Shown: positions 55,035 through 63,076 of the stretch, one piece after another
Numbering within the stretch: position 1 is the first letter of the stretch
How the letters are laid out: every line of letters starts with the position of its first letter
From: Saccharibacter sp. 17.LH.SD
GTDB lineage: Bacteria; Pseudomonadota; Alphaproteobacteria; Acetobacterales; Acetobacteraceae
DNA: 64,000 bases
Direction: 5' to 3'
Assembly (NCBI RefSeq): GCF_009834805.1
Contig: NZ_WVHO01000010.1
Coordinates: forward strand, 248,001 to 312,000
Program-made: the position numbers and the translations under genes
Notes under the pieces: model-generated
The model's database searches: none
The model's input: the letters and a program-made list of their open reading frames with translations, nothing else
What the model was told of the DNA's origin: nothing

Positions 55035-56366
55035 TCAGTCCGCTGCCTCAGGCATATCAGCCAATTCCTCGGGAGTCACTTCCTTCTCGGTAACTTCTGC
55101 CAATTCAATCAAATAATCGACAACTTTGTTCTCAAGAAGAGGTCCACGCAGGCTCTCAATGGCTTGTGGGTTTTTGGTGAAATACTCAAAAACCATCTGC
55201 TCTTGGCCAGGATAGCGACGTGCTTCCTGCTGCATAGCACCCATCAACTCTTCACGAGAAACCTGGATCTCTTGCTTGCGACCAATCTCCGAGAGAAGTA
55301 ACCCTAATTTTACACGGCGTTCCGCAATCTTGCGGTATTCCTGACGAAGGGTTTCTTCATCCTTAGCCGAGTCTTTCTCATCAAGACGATCAGCCTTACG
55401 CTCTTCTTCAATACGCGCCCAGATCTGGTTAAACTCTGCGTTAACCATATTTTCAGGCGCTTCAAAATTAATTTTCTCAGCCAAAGCGTCGAGCAAATCA
55501 CGTTTAATACGCATACGGGAGAGCTGCGTATATTCACCCTCAGCTTGCTCGCTGATGATCTTACGAACTTGCTCTAAGTTCTCTAATCCCAAAGACTTCG
55601 CAAGCTCATCATCGATCGCTGGATCAACAGCTCTTTTAAGAGCTTTTGCCTTCAGATCAAATGTTGCTTCCTTACCAGCAAACTCAGCAGCCTGGTAATC
55701 AGCAGGGAATGTCACGGCGATGGTACGCTCATCACCAACCTTCATCCCTTCCATCTGCTCAGAGAAGCCTGGGATAAAACCTTCACCACCGATTTCAACA
55801 TTTACATCTTCGGCGGAGCCACCATCAAAGGCCTCACCATTGATCTTACCAACGAAATCAACTGCCAGAACGTCACCCTGAGCCGCTGGACGATCTTCTT
55901 CAATCGTCTCAAACGTACGGTTACGACGTGCCACATCAGCCAAAGCCTTCTCAACGACGTCATCAGCAACCTTGCTGACCAAACGCGTCAGCTTCAATCC
56001 TGACATATCTGGGATTTCGATCTCTGGCAGGATTTCCATCTCGAGAGTGAATTCGAGATCCTTACCATCCTCAGCCGCTGAAACGAGGTTGACCGTTGGC
56101 TGACCAGCTGGACGGATATTCTGTTCAGTCAGCAGCTTATCCACGCTTTCTTGAACCAGCTTTTCCATCGCTTCAGCCCGAACGGATTGGCCATAACGCT
56201 GACGCACGACACTTGCAGGCACTTTACCAGGACGAAAACCCGGAAGACGAACATCACGTGCAACTTCTGCTAAACGAGCGTCACAACGAGCCTGCAGGTC
56301 AGCAGACGGAACAACAACAGTGAAGGAACGCTTAAGACCTTCGTTGAGCGTGGGCGTAACCTGCAT
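55035..56366 (-). CDS. tig: Trigger factor
   Basis: Trigger factor is the ribosome-bound chaperone that receives new chains. The 443-residue protein has the ribosome-binding motif GFRPGKVPASVV near residue 45, the FKBP-type prolyl isomerase domain (QGDVLAVDFVGKINGEAF, GFIPGFSEQMEGMKVGDERTI) and a helical C-terminal domain. It is first in the tig-clpP-clpX-lon order and ends in its own terminator. A tRNA-Leu gene lies upstream. Confidence 0.97.
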   Translation of the reverse strand: MQVTPTLNEGLKRSFTVVVPSADLQARCDARLAEVARDVRLPGFRPGKVPASVVRQRYGQSVRAEAMEKLVQESVDKLLTEQNIRPAGQPTVNLVSAAEDGKDLEFTLEMEILPEIEIPDMSGLKLTRLVSKVADDVVEKALADVARRNRTFETIEEDRPAAQGDVLAVDFVGKINGEAFDGGSAEDVNVEIGGEGFIPGFSEQMEGMKVGDERTIAVTFPADYQAAEFAGKEATFDLKAKALKRAVDPAIDDELAKSLGLENLEQVRKIISEQAEGEYTQLSRMRIKRDLLDALAEKINFEAPENMVNAEFNQIWARIEEERKADRLDEKDSAKDEETLRQEYRKIAERRVKLGLLLSEIGRKQEIQVSREELMGAMQQEARRYPGQEQMVFEYFTKNPQAIESLRGPLLENKVVDYLIELAEVTEKEVTPEELADMPEAAD

Positions 56367-56425
56367 GAGCCAGGCGATCCTCTCGGTCGGAATGGTTAGA
56401 AATTCATCGTTTTAGGAGATTGCCT

Positions 56426-56510
<85 letters not shown>

Positions 56511-56607
56511 ATAAACCAAACGGCCTTATATCTCCCTAGGGATGGCTTGTTATCCGCCAAACCTCGGTGAAGGGGGATTTAGCGCATGATCGCTTCCACG
56601 ACAAGTG

Positions 56608-56635
56608 CCTCTCTCTCTTCAAAAGAGGTTTTTTT
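56608..56635 (+). terminator. Plus-strand terminator-like hairpin with no upstream gene
   Basis: CCTCT with AGAGG (or the inner CTCTT with AAGAG) forms a short stem followed by seven Ts on the plus strand. The neighbouring genes are both on the minus strand, so the hairpin has no obvious plus-strand gene to stop. The 170-base interval between nnr and tRNA-Leu holds nothing else I can identify. Confidence 0.4.
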
Positions 56636-56679
56636 CCTTAAGTCAGAGTTTTTCCTCTTTATTAAAGGCATTTTGACAC

Positions 56680-58119
56680 TCACTTTTCGGCCATTTCCCG
56701 TGCTTTTCCTAGAACAGACACCAAATCCTCAGCAATTGGCCACCCCCCTCGCTCCGTAGCCGCCTGATATCCAGCTTCTCCGTGAACCCAAACGCCGGCA
56801 CAGCTCGCCATAAAAGCATCCATCCCAGCAGCGATAAATGTCGCAATGACACCACTCAAAACATCTCCAGAGCCTGCCGTTGCTAATGCAGCGGAGGCGT
56901 GGCGATTGATCACAACCCGTCCATCAGGCGCCACAATCAAGGTATCAGCGCCCTTCAGCACAACGACGCTATTCAGCCTATGAGCCACAGCACGGACAGA
57001 AGCCACACGATCTTTCTTAGGCTGCCCAAAGAGTCGCGTAAATTCTCCCAAGTGAGGCGTTATGACACTCACCCCCTTCAAGCGATCTGGATCCCCGACA
57101 GCCCAACCAAGAGCCCCAGCATCACCCACCACATGACGCTGCCCCTTCAGGAGCATCGGGAGCACACACCCTACCTCATCCGGCGTCAAACCGGGACCAC
57201 AAACCCATACATGACGCCGTGCATCATCCAGTATGGCCACGCCTTCTAGCGATTCGATAATTACACCTGGTGCGGCGATTCGATAAAAATTTTCTGCCTG
57301 CTGTGCCACTGTCATTCTCACAAGACCCGCCCCTACACGGCGCGCCGCCTCAGCAGACAAAAGAGCCGCACCTGGCATCGTGGCCCCACCACAAAGGCTC
57401 ACAACACCACGCGAATATTTATGGTCTTGGGAATGTTGCGTCGGAAGCTTCCATAAACCCGGATTATTTTCCCAATAACGCGGCTGAACCGCTTCTAAAG
57501 ATGACGTTGGCATGGTGATGTCCACACAGATACTCTGCCCACACAACGCCGCACCAGGGTGTAATAAATGCGCAGGACGGCGCCTCACGAACGCAATCGT
57601 CATCTCGCACGGAGCCACATCCCCCATCATTTCCCCGGTCTCGCCGTGCAACCCGGATGGCAAATCAATCGCAACAATATGGGAGGACGCGCTTAAAAAT
57701 ACTTCTACCTCTTGAGGAAGATCGCGCGACATCCCTGCCCCAAACACAGCATCCACCACTAACCCAGCACGTTGTGCTTCCTCTGAGGTAAAGGGCACAA
57801 TGGGCCCCGTCCATTGCTGTGCAGCCTGCTCAGCCAAAGAGCCCTCACGTGGCCGTGCTAGTGCCGCGACAGCAACGGGCCAGCCCCAAGCCTGCAAATG
57901 GCGTGCTGCCACATAACCATCTCCACCATTATTCCCCGGCCCACACGCCACCACGACACGACATGGCCGAAAATGCTGACGAATCAGGCGCGCCACCATC
58001 AACCCCGCATAAGCCATCAAATCTTTCAGAGAATTTTTCGCTTTTTCATCCATAACCCGCGTCTCTTGAGGAGTTAGCAAGGCATATGGCGATAAAGAAA
58101 CGTGATCAGAGTGAGACAT
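56680..58119 (-). CDS. nnr: Bifunctional NAD(P)H-hydrate epimerase/dehydratase
   Basis: This 479-residue protein repairs damaged NADH and NADPH hydrates. The N-terminal YjeF_N epimerase domain has VVVACGPGNNGGDGYVAARHL and VDAVFGAGMSRDL; the C-terminal kinase-like domain has GVVSLCGGATMPGAALL, HLGEFTRL and the catalytic ATAGSGDVLSGVIA. Both domains are complete. It begins at ATG 58119 and faces away from a small membrane-protein gene. Confidence 0.94.
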   Translation of the reverse strand: MSHSDHVSLSPYALLTPQETRVMDEKAKNSLKDLMAYAGLMVARLIRQHFRPCRVVVACGPGNNGGDGYVAARHLQAWGWPVAVAALARPREGSLAEQAAQQWTGPIVPFTSEEAQRAGLVVDAVFGAGMSRDLPQEVEVFLSASSHIVAIDLPSGLHGETGEMMGDVAPCEMTIAFVRRRPAHLLHPGAALCGQSICVDITMPTSSLEAVQPRYWENNPGLWKLPTQHSQDHKYSRGVVSLCGGATMPGAALLSAEAARRVGAGLVRMTVAQQAENFYRIAAPGVIIESLEGVAILDDARRHVWVCGPGLTPDEVGCVLPMLLKGQRHVVGDAGALGWAVGDPDRLKGVSVITPHLGEFTRLFGQPKKDRVASVRAVAHRLNSVVVLKGADTLIVAPDGRVVINRHASAALATAGSGDVLSGVIATFIAAGMDAFMASCAGVWVHGEAGYQAATERGGWPIAEDLVSVLGKAREMAEK

Positions 58120-58180
58120 AAGGCGATCTTCCCTCTATAAGTGGCAAAGATATCGACAAATATAACCCTTTGAGGAACCC

Positions 58181-58624
58181 ATGTTCAGTTCTGTTATATG
58201 GAGTCTGATCCTTGCGTTACACTTACTCTGTATCGCCTATTGGGTCGGTGGAGCACTCTACTGTTTGCAACTCCGTCGTGCCACTCGGTTACTCGAGCCC
58301 GCACAAACCACCATTGTTTTATTGCAATCCTATAGCCGCTACTTGCGCGCTTTGTGGCATGTTATCCCGACAGCGTTCGTCACAGGAATCGCCCTCTTCG
58401 TAAAAATGGGCTTTCATTTGCCATGGCCTTATCATCTCATGGCCTTCTGCGGCATTGTCATGTCCGCCATCTTCGCGTCAATGATCCTTGGCCCTCTCCG
58501 CACAGCACGACGCGCTATCCGGCCACAACCACAAACTTTTGCCTCCCTTCACACACGAACAGCCCTTATGGCGCTTTTTGGTGTTATCGCCATCATTGCA
58601 GGCGCTCTCAGCCATAGCTTTTGA
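58181..58624 (+). CDS. Small membrane protein, CopD-like
   Basis: This 147-residue protein has four hydrophobic helices, with a HLLCIAYWVGGALYCLQLRR motif in the first helix region and HTRTALMALFGVIAIIAGALSHSF at the end. The layout resembles CopD/DUF2269-type membrane proteins, some of which relate to copper or haem handling, but I cannot name it. A GAGGA site lies six bases upstream of the ATG. It is divergent from nnr and about 190 bases before the helicase gene. Confidence 0.7.
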   Translation: MFSSVIWSLILALHLLCIAYWVGGALYCLQLRRATRLLEPAQTTIVLLQSYSRYLRALWHVIPTAFVTGIALFVKMGFHLPWPYHLMAFCGIVMSAIFASMILGPLRTARRAIRPQPQTFASLHTRTALMALFGVIAIIAGALSHSF

Positions 58625-58686
58625 GAGGGTTTTTTTAAGACGCGCATATTAACTAATTATCGTCTTTAGCTTGCCTTCCAGGGAAT

Positions 58687-58715
58687 TTGACTATAACGGG
58701 AAGTGTACGGTAAAT
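58687..58715 (+). promoter_or_regulatory. Promoter candidate for the helicase gene
   Basis: TTGACT (58687-58692) is followed after 17 bases by GTAAAT (58710-58715), similar to a sigma-70 promoter but with a weak -10. It would give a leader of roughly 90 bases, with short repeated elements (GACCTTATACGTCG and related) before the TTG start. Confidence 0.35.
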
Positions 58716-58813
58716 GGATACGACCTTATACGTCGTTTCTGTAGTGTTATATGTCGGCTCTGTGTTATCGGCATAGGCCGGCATCCCCTTACTATTAGTG
58801 TTTCGAGAGTCAT

Positions 58814-60901
58814 TTGAGCACCAAGACAGCATCCAGTTCGTCAACATCCCGCAATGGCGCAACGTCTCGCACACGGAAGGCGTCCACGTCTCGTAAGCAG
58901 ACACATTATTCTCCCGAGCATGGCGATCTTCCGCCTGAAGATGTTGTGGCGTCTGACGATAATGCTGCTCCAAAAGTTCGTAAAACAACACGTCGGCGCA
59001 CGGCAACCTCAAAAAAGACTGATGATTCCGTGGCGGCCCCCATTAATACTGAGGACGCACCCGTCGCGAAAACGACCAGAACACGCAAGCGTGTCTCTGT
59101 CTCAACGCAAGACGACTCGGAACCTGCCGTCACAAAACGTAAACGCAAAACAAGTGCAGCAAACGAAGCAACATCTCCGGAAGCTGAACTGATGCCCAGT
59201 GCAGGGGCCGAAGATTCTGTTGCAAAGCCGAAACGTCGTGGCAGAAAGCCTGCTGCTGCCAAAAAGGTTGAGTTACCCGCTTCGGAAACCGTGTCTTCCG
59301 AAGAAATGCCCGTTCCAGCAAAGCCTCGGCGCCGTGTGACCCGTAAAAAGCTTTCTAAAGCTGAAGAAGAAAAATCCTCTGCATTGCCAGCGGCAACTGT
59401 AAGCGATGCACAAGAAGAACGCATCGCCCTGCCGGACACCCATGTTTCTTCGAACACTGCTAAAAAAGACGAAGCGCCCTCTCCCGCGAAACAGGAAAAT
59501 ACGCTGTCTTTCCAGAGCTTGAATCTTTCTGCCCCGATCCTGCGCGCCATTGATGAGATGGGCTATACGCACCCAACCCCTATCCAGGAACGTGCCATTC
59601 CTGAAATTCTGGGCGGGTGGGATGTCTTGGGTGTTGCCCAAACGGGGACAGGAAAAACAGCATCTTTTACCCTACCTCTTTTAGAGAAATTATCTAAATC
59701 ACGTGGTCGTGCGCGTATGCCGCGTTCGCTCATTCTTGAGCCAACACGTGAACTTGCTCTCCAAGTCGCTGATAATTTTGAAAAATATGGTAAATATCTT
59801 CGCCTAAACCATGCCCTCCTTATTGGTGGAGAAAGCATGAATGAGCAGCGCGAGAAGCTCAATCAAGGCGTTGATGTGCTCATCGCAACACCTGGCCGTT
59901 TGATTGATCTTTTTGATCGTGGTGGGTTGCTACTCACTCAAACAGACTTGTTGGTTATTGATGAAGCCGACCGCATGCTTGATATGGGCTTCATCCCTGA
60001 TATTGAGCGAATCGTAAGCTTGCTGCCTTGGCATCATCAGACATTATTTTTCTCTGCCACAATGGCACCAGAGATCCGTCGCTTGGCCGATAAGTTCCTT
60101 TCTTCTCCGCGCGAAATAACTGTTTCGCGCCAATCTTCTGTTGCCAGCACCATCACAGAACGTCTTTTCTTAGTTGAAAAAGACAAAAAACCTGAGGCAT
60201 TGCTCTCCTTGGTTCAAAATCAGGATGTTGATAATGCCATCGTCTTTTGCAATCGCAAACGCGATGTCGATATGCTGCAATCCTACCTTGCCCGCAAACA
60301 TCTCTCGGCTGGTCATCTCCACGGAGACCTAACGCAATCTTTGCGTTTTTCAACGCTGGAACGTTTCCGTTCTGGAGACCTAAAAATCCTCGTATGCTCC
60401 GATGTTGCGGCACGCGGTATCGACATTGGAGGGCTTTCATATGTCTTTAACTATGACCTCTCTTTCAACGCGGAAGATTACGTACATCGCATCGGCCGTA
60501 CTGGACGCGCGGGAAAAGAGGGACACGCTTTCAGTTTAGCAACACCTGATGAGCGTCCCCTTTTAGAAGCCATTGAGAAACTCACAAAGAAGACAATTGA
60601 ACGTGGGACAATAGAGGGATTCCCATCCTTAGAATGGCGCAGTGACGATAACGAGACGCCGCCCGATCCCTCAACCCCTCGTGGGAAAAAGGAACATGAG
60701 CCTCGGCAACGCGCCCCTAAACAAGCCCGGCATAATAAGTCTTCAGACCGTCCTTCACGTGAGGAAGACCGTTCTTCACGCAACAAACATCATGGCCTCT
60801 TGCCTCCTGTTCCAGAGAAGGACGATATGCAGCATGGGTTTGGGGAGAATGTTCCAGCTTTTATGAAGGTTTCCTTCCGCCCTACCCCTCGTAACGATTA
60901 A
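58814..60901 (+). CDS. DEAD-box RNA helicase with long basic tail
   Basis: This 695-residue protein has an RhlE-like DEAD-box core from about residue 229: the Q motif FQSLNLSAPILRAIDEMGY, AQTGTGKTASFTLPLL, the DEAD box VIDEADRMLDMGF, FFSATMAPE and HRIGRTGRAGKEGHAFSL. Before it lies a tail of about 228 residues rich in Lys, Arg, Thr, Ser and Glu, with repeats such as KTTRRRTATSKK, KTTRTRKRVS and an AT-hook-like KRRGRKPAAAKK. A shorter charged tail follows the core. The start is a TTG (58814), with no clear ribosome-binding site. It precedes the methyltransferase gene by two bases, so both probably act on RNA. Confidence 0.9.
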   Translation: MSTKTASSSSTSRNGATSRTRKASTSRKQTHYSPEHGDLPPEDVVASDDNAAPKVRKTTRRRTATSKKTDDSVAAPINTEDAPVAKTTRTRKRVSVSTQDDSEPAVTKRKRKTSAANEATSPEAELMPSAGAEDSVAKPKRRGRKPAAAKKVELPASETVSSEEMPVPAKPRRRVTRKKLSKAEEEKSSALPAATVSDAQEERIALPDTHVSSNTAKKDEAPSPAKQENTLSFQSLNLSAPILRAIDEMGYTHPTPIQERAIPEILGGWDVLGVAQTGTGKTASFTLPLLEKLSKSRGRARMPRSLILEPTRELALQVADNFEKYGKYLRLNHALLIGGESMNEQREKLNQGVDVLIATPGRLIDLFDRGGLLLTQTDLLVIDEADRMLDMGFIPDIERIVSLLPWHHQTLFFSATMAPEIRRLADKFLSSPREITVSRQSSVASTITERLFLVEKDKKPEALLSLVQNQDVDNAIVFCNRKRDVDMLQSYLARKHLSAGHLHGDLTQSLRFSTLERFRSGDLKILVCSDVAARGIDIGGLSYVFNYDLSFNAEDYVHRIGRTGRAGKEGHAFSLATPDERPLLEAIEKLTKKTIERGTIEGFPSLEWRSDDNETPPDPSTPRGKKEHEPRQRAPKQARHNKSSDRPSREEDRSSRNKHHGLLPPVPEKDDMQHGFGENVPAFMKVSFRPTPRND

Positions 60902-60903
60902 GC

Positions 60904-62205
60904 ATGGAAGCCACTTCGCCGCTACATCACCGCCTTCCAGTAGAAGGCCTCGGCCATTCAGGTGATGGTTTTATCCGTTATCAGGGGCGTGTTGTCTATA
61001 TTCCAGGCGCTCTCCCTGGTGAACATGTTGTGCTTCGTCTAAACGGAGAACAGACGGACCTTTTGAAACACGAAGTGACGTCGCCCGTGAGAGTGGTGCC
61101 GCCTTGTTCTCTCTTTGGTGAATGTGGCGGTTGCGCAATGCAACACATGGCATTGCCTGCCGTTTTGGAATGGAAGGTCTCGCGTGTTCGTCATGCGTTA
61201 GAGAATGCGGGTTTTTCCTCTCTTCCTTCTCCGGAAACATTTCAGGCCCAACCGGCCCATCGCCAGCGTGTCGACTTAGCGATACAACGCGTTCCTGGCT
61301 CTGTTGTCCTAGGACTGCATCGCCGCCAAGGTGATCCCGTTGACATGACGGAATGCACGGTGCTTCATCCTCAAATAATGGGGCTTTTACCTCCCCTTCG
61401 TGAGGTTTTGGGGTCATTAGGAGCACTCACAGGCCGAGGCGCTCTCGCGATTAACCTCTTTGACAGCGGCCCTGACCTTACACTTGAAATTCCTGGCACA
61501 CTCTCCAGTTCCGACCGAGGTAAACTCGCTGATTTCGCTAAAAACCAGGCTATTCCACGTATCACATGGCGCCCTAGCGCAACGGCAAATGTAGAAACTG
61601 TCGTGCAATGGAGCCCTGTTTATCATCATTTTGGTGAAAAACGTGTCTCTCCACCCCCTGCTTCTTTCCTACAGGCAACACGTGATTCAGAGCAGGCTAT
61701 TGTAAATGCCGTTCTAAAAAAACTTCCAACGCTTAATCGTAAAGATCGTATCGTCGAACTTTACGCAGGCTGCGGCACTATTACATTTCCAATGGCTGAG
61801 AAAGGACAGGTTAAAGCCTTCGAGGGTAATGCAGATGCTATTAAGGCCCTCAATAGTGCAACTCATGGGACCCGTGCCGAAGGGTTTACGCGCGACCTCA
61901 ACCGCCAACCCCTTCTTCCACATGACCTCAAAAATGCGCGTGTGGTTGTTCTTGACCCCCCATATAACGGCGCAGGGAAGCAAATTTCCCCCCTCGCACA
62001 ATCGGACTGCCGGGATATAATCTATGTCAGCTGCAATCCAACAGCCCTGACCAAAGACCTTACTCTATTGAAGAAGGCAGGTTATGAGATTTTCGGGTGG
62101 CACGTGATTGATCAATTCTTATGGTCTGGTGAAGTTGAGGCCGTTATCGCCCTATCACGCGATGCAAAACGCCTTCGTAAGGCAAAAAAAAAGCGAGAAG
62201 AGTAA
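60904..62205 (+). CDS. rlmD: 23S rRNA (uracil-5)-methyltransferase, RlmD/TrmA family
   Basis: This 433-residue enzyme methylates uracil at C5 in RNA. It has an N-terminal TRAM domain (VEGLGHSGDGFIRYQGRVVYIPGALPGE), an iron-sulfur cysteine cluster (PCSLFGECGGCAMQHM and ECTVLHP), the SAM region RIVELYAGCGTITFPMAEKG and the catalytic VSCNPTAL with the nucleophilic cysteine. It is probably the 23S U1939 enzyme, but other members of the family cannot be excluded. It starts two bases after the helicase stop. Its last codons encode the terminator of the opposing suf genes. Confidence 0.9.
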   Translation: MEATSPLHHRLPVEGLGHSGDGFIRYQGRVVYIPGALPGEHVVLRLNGEQTDLLKHEVTSPVRVVPPCSLFGECGGCAMQHMALPAVLEWKVSRVRHALENAGFSSLPSPETFQAQPAHRQRVDLAIQRVPGSVVLGLHRRQGDPVDMTECTVLHPQIMGLLPPLREVLGSLGALTGRGALAINLFDSGPDLTLEIPGTLSSSDRGKLADFAKNQAIPRITWRPSATANVETVVQWSPVYHHFGEKRVSPPPASFLQATRDSEQAIVNAVLKKLPTLNRKDRIVELYAGCGTITFPMAEKGQVKAFEGNADAIKALNSATHGTRAEGFTRDLNRQPLLPHDLKNARVVVLDPPYNGAGKQISPLAQSDCRDIIYVSCNPTALTKDLTLLKKAGYEIFGWHVIDQFLWSGEVEAVIALSRDAKRLRKAKKKREE

Positions 62206-62218
62206 CCTCTCCTCGCTT
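62184..62218 (-). terminator. suf operon terminator inside the end of rlmD
   Basis: On the minus strand GCGAGGAGAG pairs with CTCTTCTCGC (one mismatch) around a four-base loop, followed by TTTTTTTTTG. The stem and T-tract fall within the last codons and stop of rlmD on the other strand; the T-tract is the complement of its AAA lysine codons. It is about 24 bases past the ErpA-type gene stop. Confidence 0.82.
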
Positions 62219-62241
62219 CCCACACGGGACACGCATCGCCG

Positions 62242-62598
62242 TTAAACGTGAAAGCTTTCACCACACCCGCAACGCCCTTTTTCGTTCGGATTTGTAAAAG
62301 TAAAGCCCGATTCTAGATCTTTAACCGCGTAATCCATCACGGTTCCGATCAGAAAAAGCGTTGCTTTTTGGTCAACAAGCAAAACAAGCCCTTGGTCATT
62401 CACGCGTTCATCACCCGGCATTGGCTGATCTACGAAATCCATCTCGTAAGACAAACCTGAACACCCGCGTTTCCCAACACTAATGCGAAGCAACTTCCCG
62501 TGCTGCGCTCCTGCATAGAGGGCCTTTAGACGCTCCGCCGCACGATCGGTCATGGTCAATAAGGGAGGCAGAGCGCGAGACGGTTTCATTTCAGCCAT
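62242..62598 (-). CDS. Iron-sulfur carrier, HesB/IscA/ErpA family
   Basis: This protein of about 118 residues is an A-type iron-sulfur carrier. The three conserved cysteines are in GKRGCSGLSYEMDFV and the C-terminal CGCGESFHV. I chose ATG 62598 (MAEMKPSR) because AGAGGG lies seven bases upstream; a longer frame starts at 62625. It is the last gene of the suf cluster, after the SufT-type gene. Whether it is SufA or ErpA cannot be told. Confidence 0.9.
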   Translation of the reverse strand: MAEMKPSRALPPLLTMTDRAAERLKALYAGAQHGKLLRISVGKRGCSGLSYEMDFVDQPMPGDERVNDQGLVLLVDQKATLFLIGTVMDYAVKDLESGFTFTNPNEKGRCGCGESFHV

Positions 62599-62631
62599 AT
62601 TAGAACCCTCTTTCATCATACTCATACGATC

Positions 62632-63069
62632 TCAGAACATATTGAGAGCGAGACGTGCACCATCGCTCATCCGGCTCATATCCCATGGTGGATCCCACAC
62701 AACGTTCACCTTCACCTTCTTAACCGTCGCAACGGAAAGAACAGCATAGCGAACCATCTGTGGGAGTTCCTGCGCACTTGGGCAATTAGGAGCCGTCAGA
62801 GACATCTCAATCTCAACACGCCCATCATCGTGCAGGTCAATCGCATAGATCAAACCAAGTTCATAAACATTGACGGGAATTTCAGGATCATAAACTGTCT
62901 CCAGTGCCGCAATAACCTCTTCCTGAGTGGGCGGCGCATCAATAGGTGGGGGGACAAGCACTTCCTCACCGTCTGGAAACGCTGCAGAAGCAGGAATCGC
63001 TAACGGTTCCGCCTCTTCAGGTGTTGGTGTAACGCCCTCACCTTTTTCATGAACATCAGAAATGGTCAT
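62632..63069 (-). CDS. sufT: SUF-associated MIP18/DUF59 protein
   Basis: This 145-residue protein has a DUF59 (MIP18) domain: EEVIAALETVYDPEIPVNVYELGLIYAIDL and the LTAPNCPSAQELPQMVRYAV segment with the conserved cysteine. Members help mature iron-sulfur proteins. The first 45 residues are acidic and proline-rich, outside the domain. It lies seven bases after sufS and before the A-type carrier gene, so it is part of the suf operon. Confidence 0.88.
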   Translation of the reverse strand: MTISDVHEKGEGVTPTPEEAEPLAIPASAAFPDGEEVLVPPPIDAPPTQEEVIAALETVYDPEIPVNVYELGLIYAIDLHDDGRVEIEMSLTAPNCPSAQELPQMVRYAVLSVATVKKVKVNVVWDPPWDMSRMSDGARLALNMF

Positions 63070-63076
63070 ATTTCCC

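Noticed and set aside
58906-59550. Minus-strand open frame of about 214 codons opposite the helicase tail
   Set aside because: It is the mirror of the low-complexity Lys/Arg/Ser tail, giving Ser/Phe/Ala-rich text with no domain or signal peptide.
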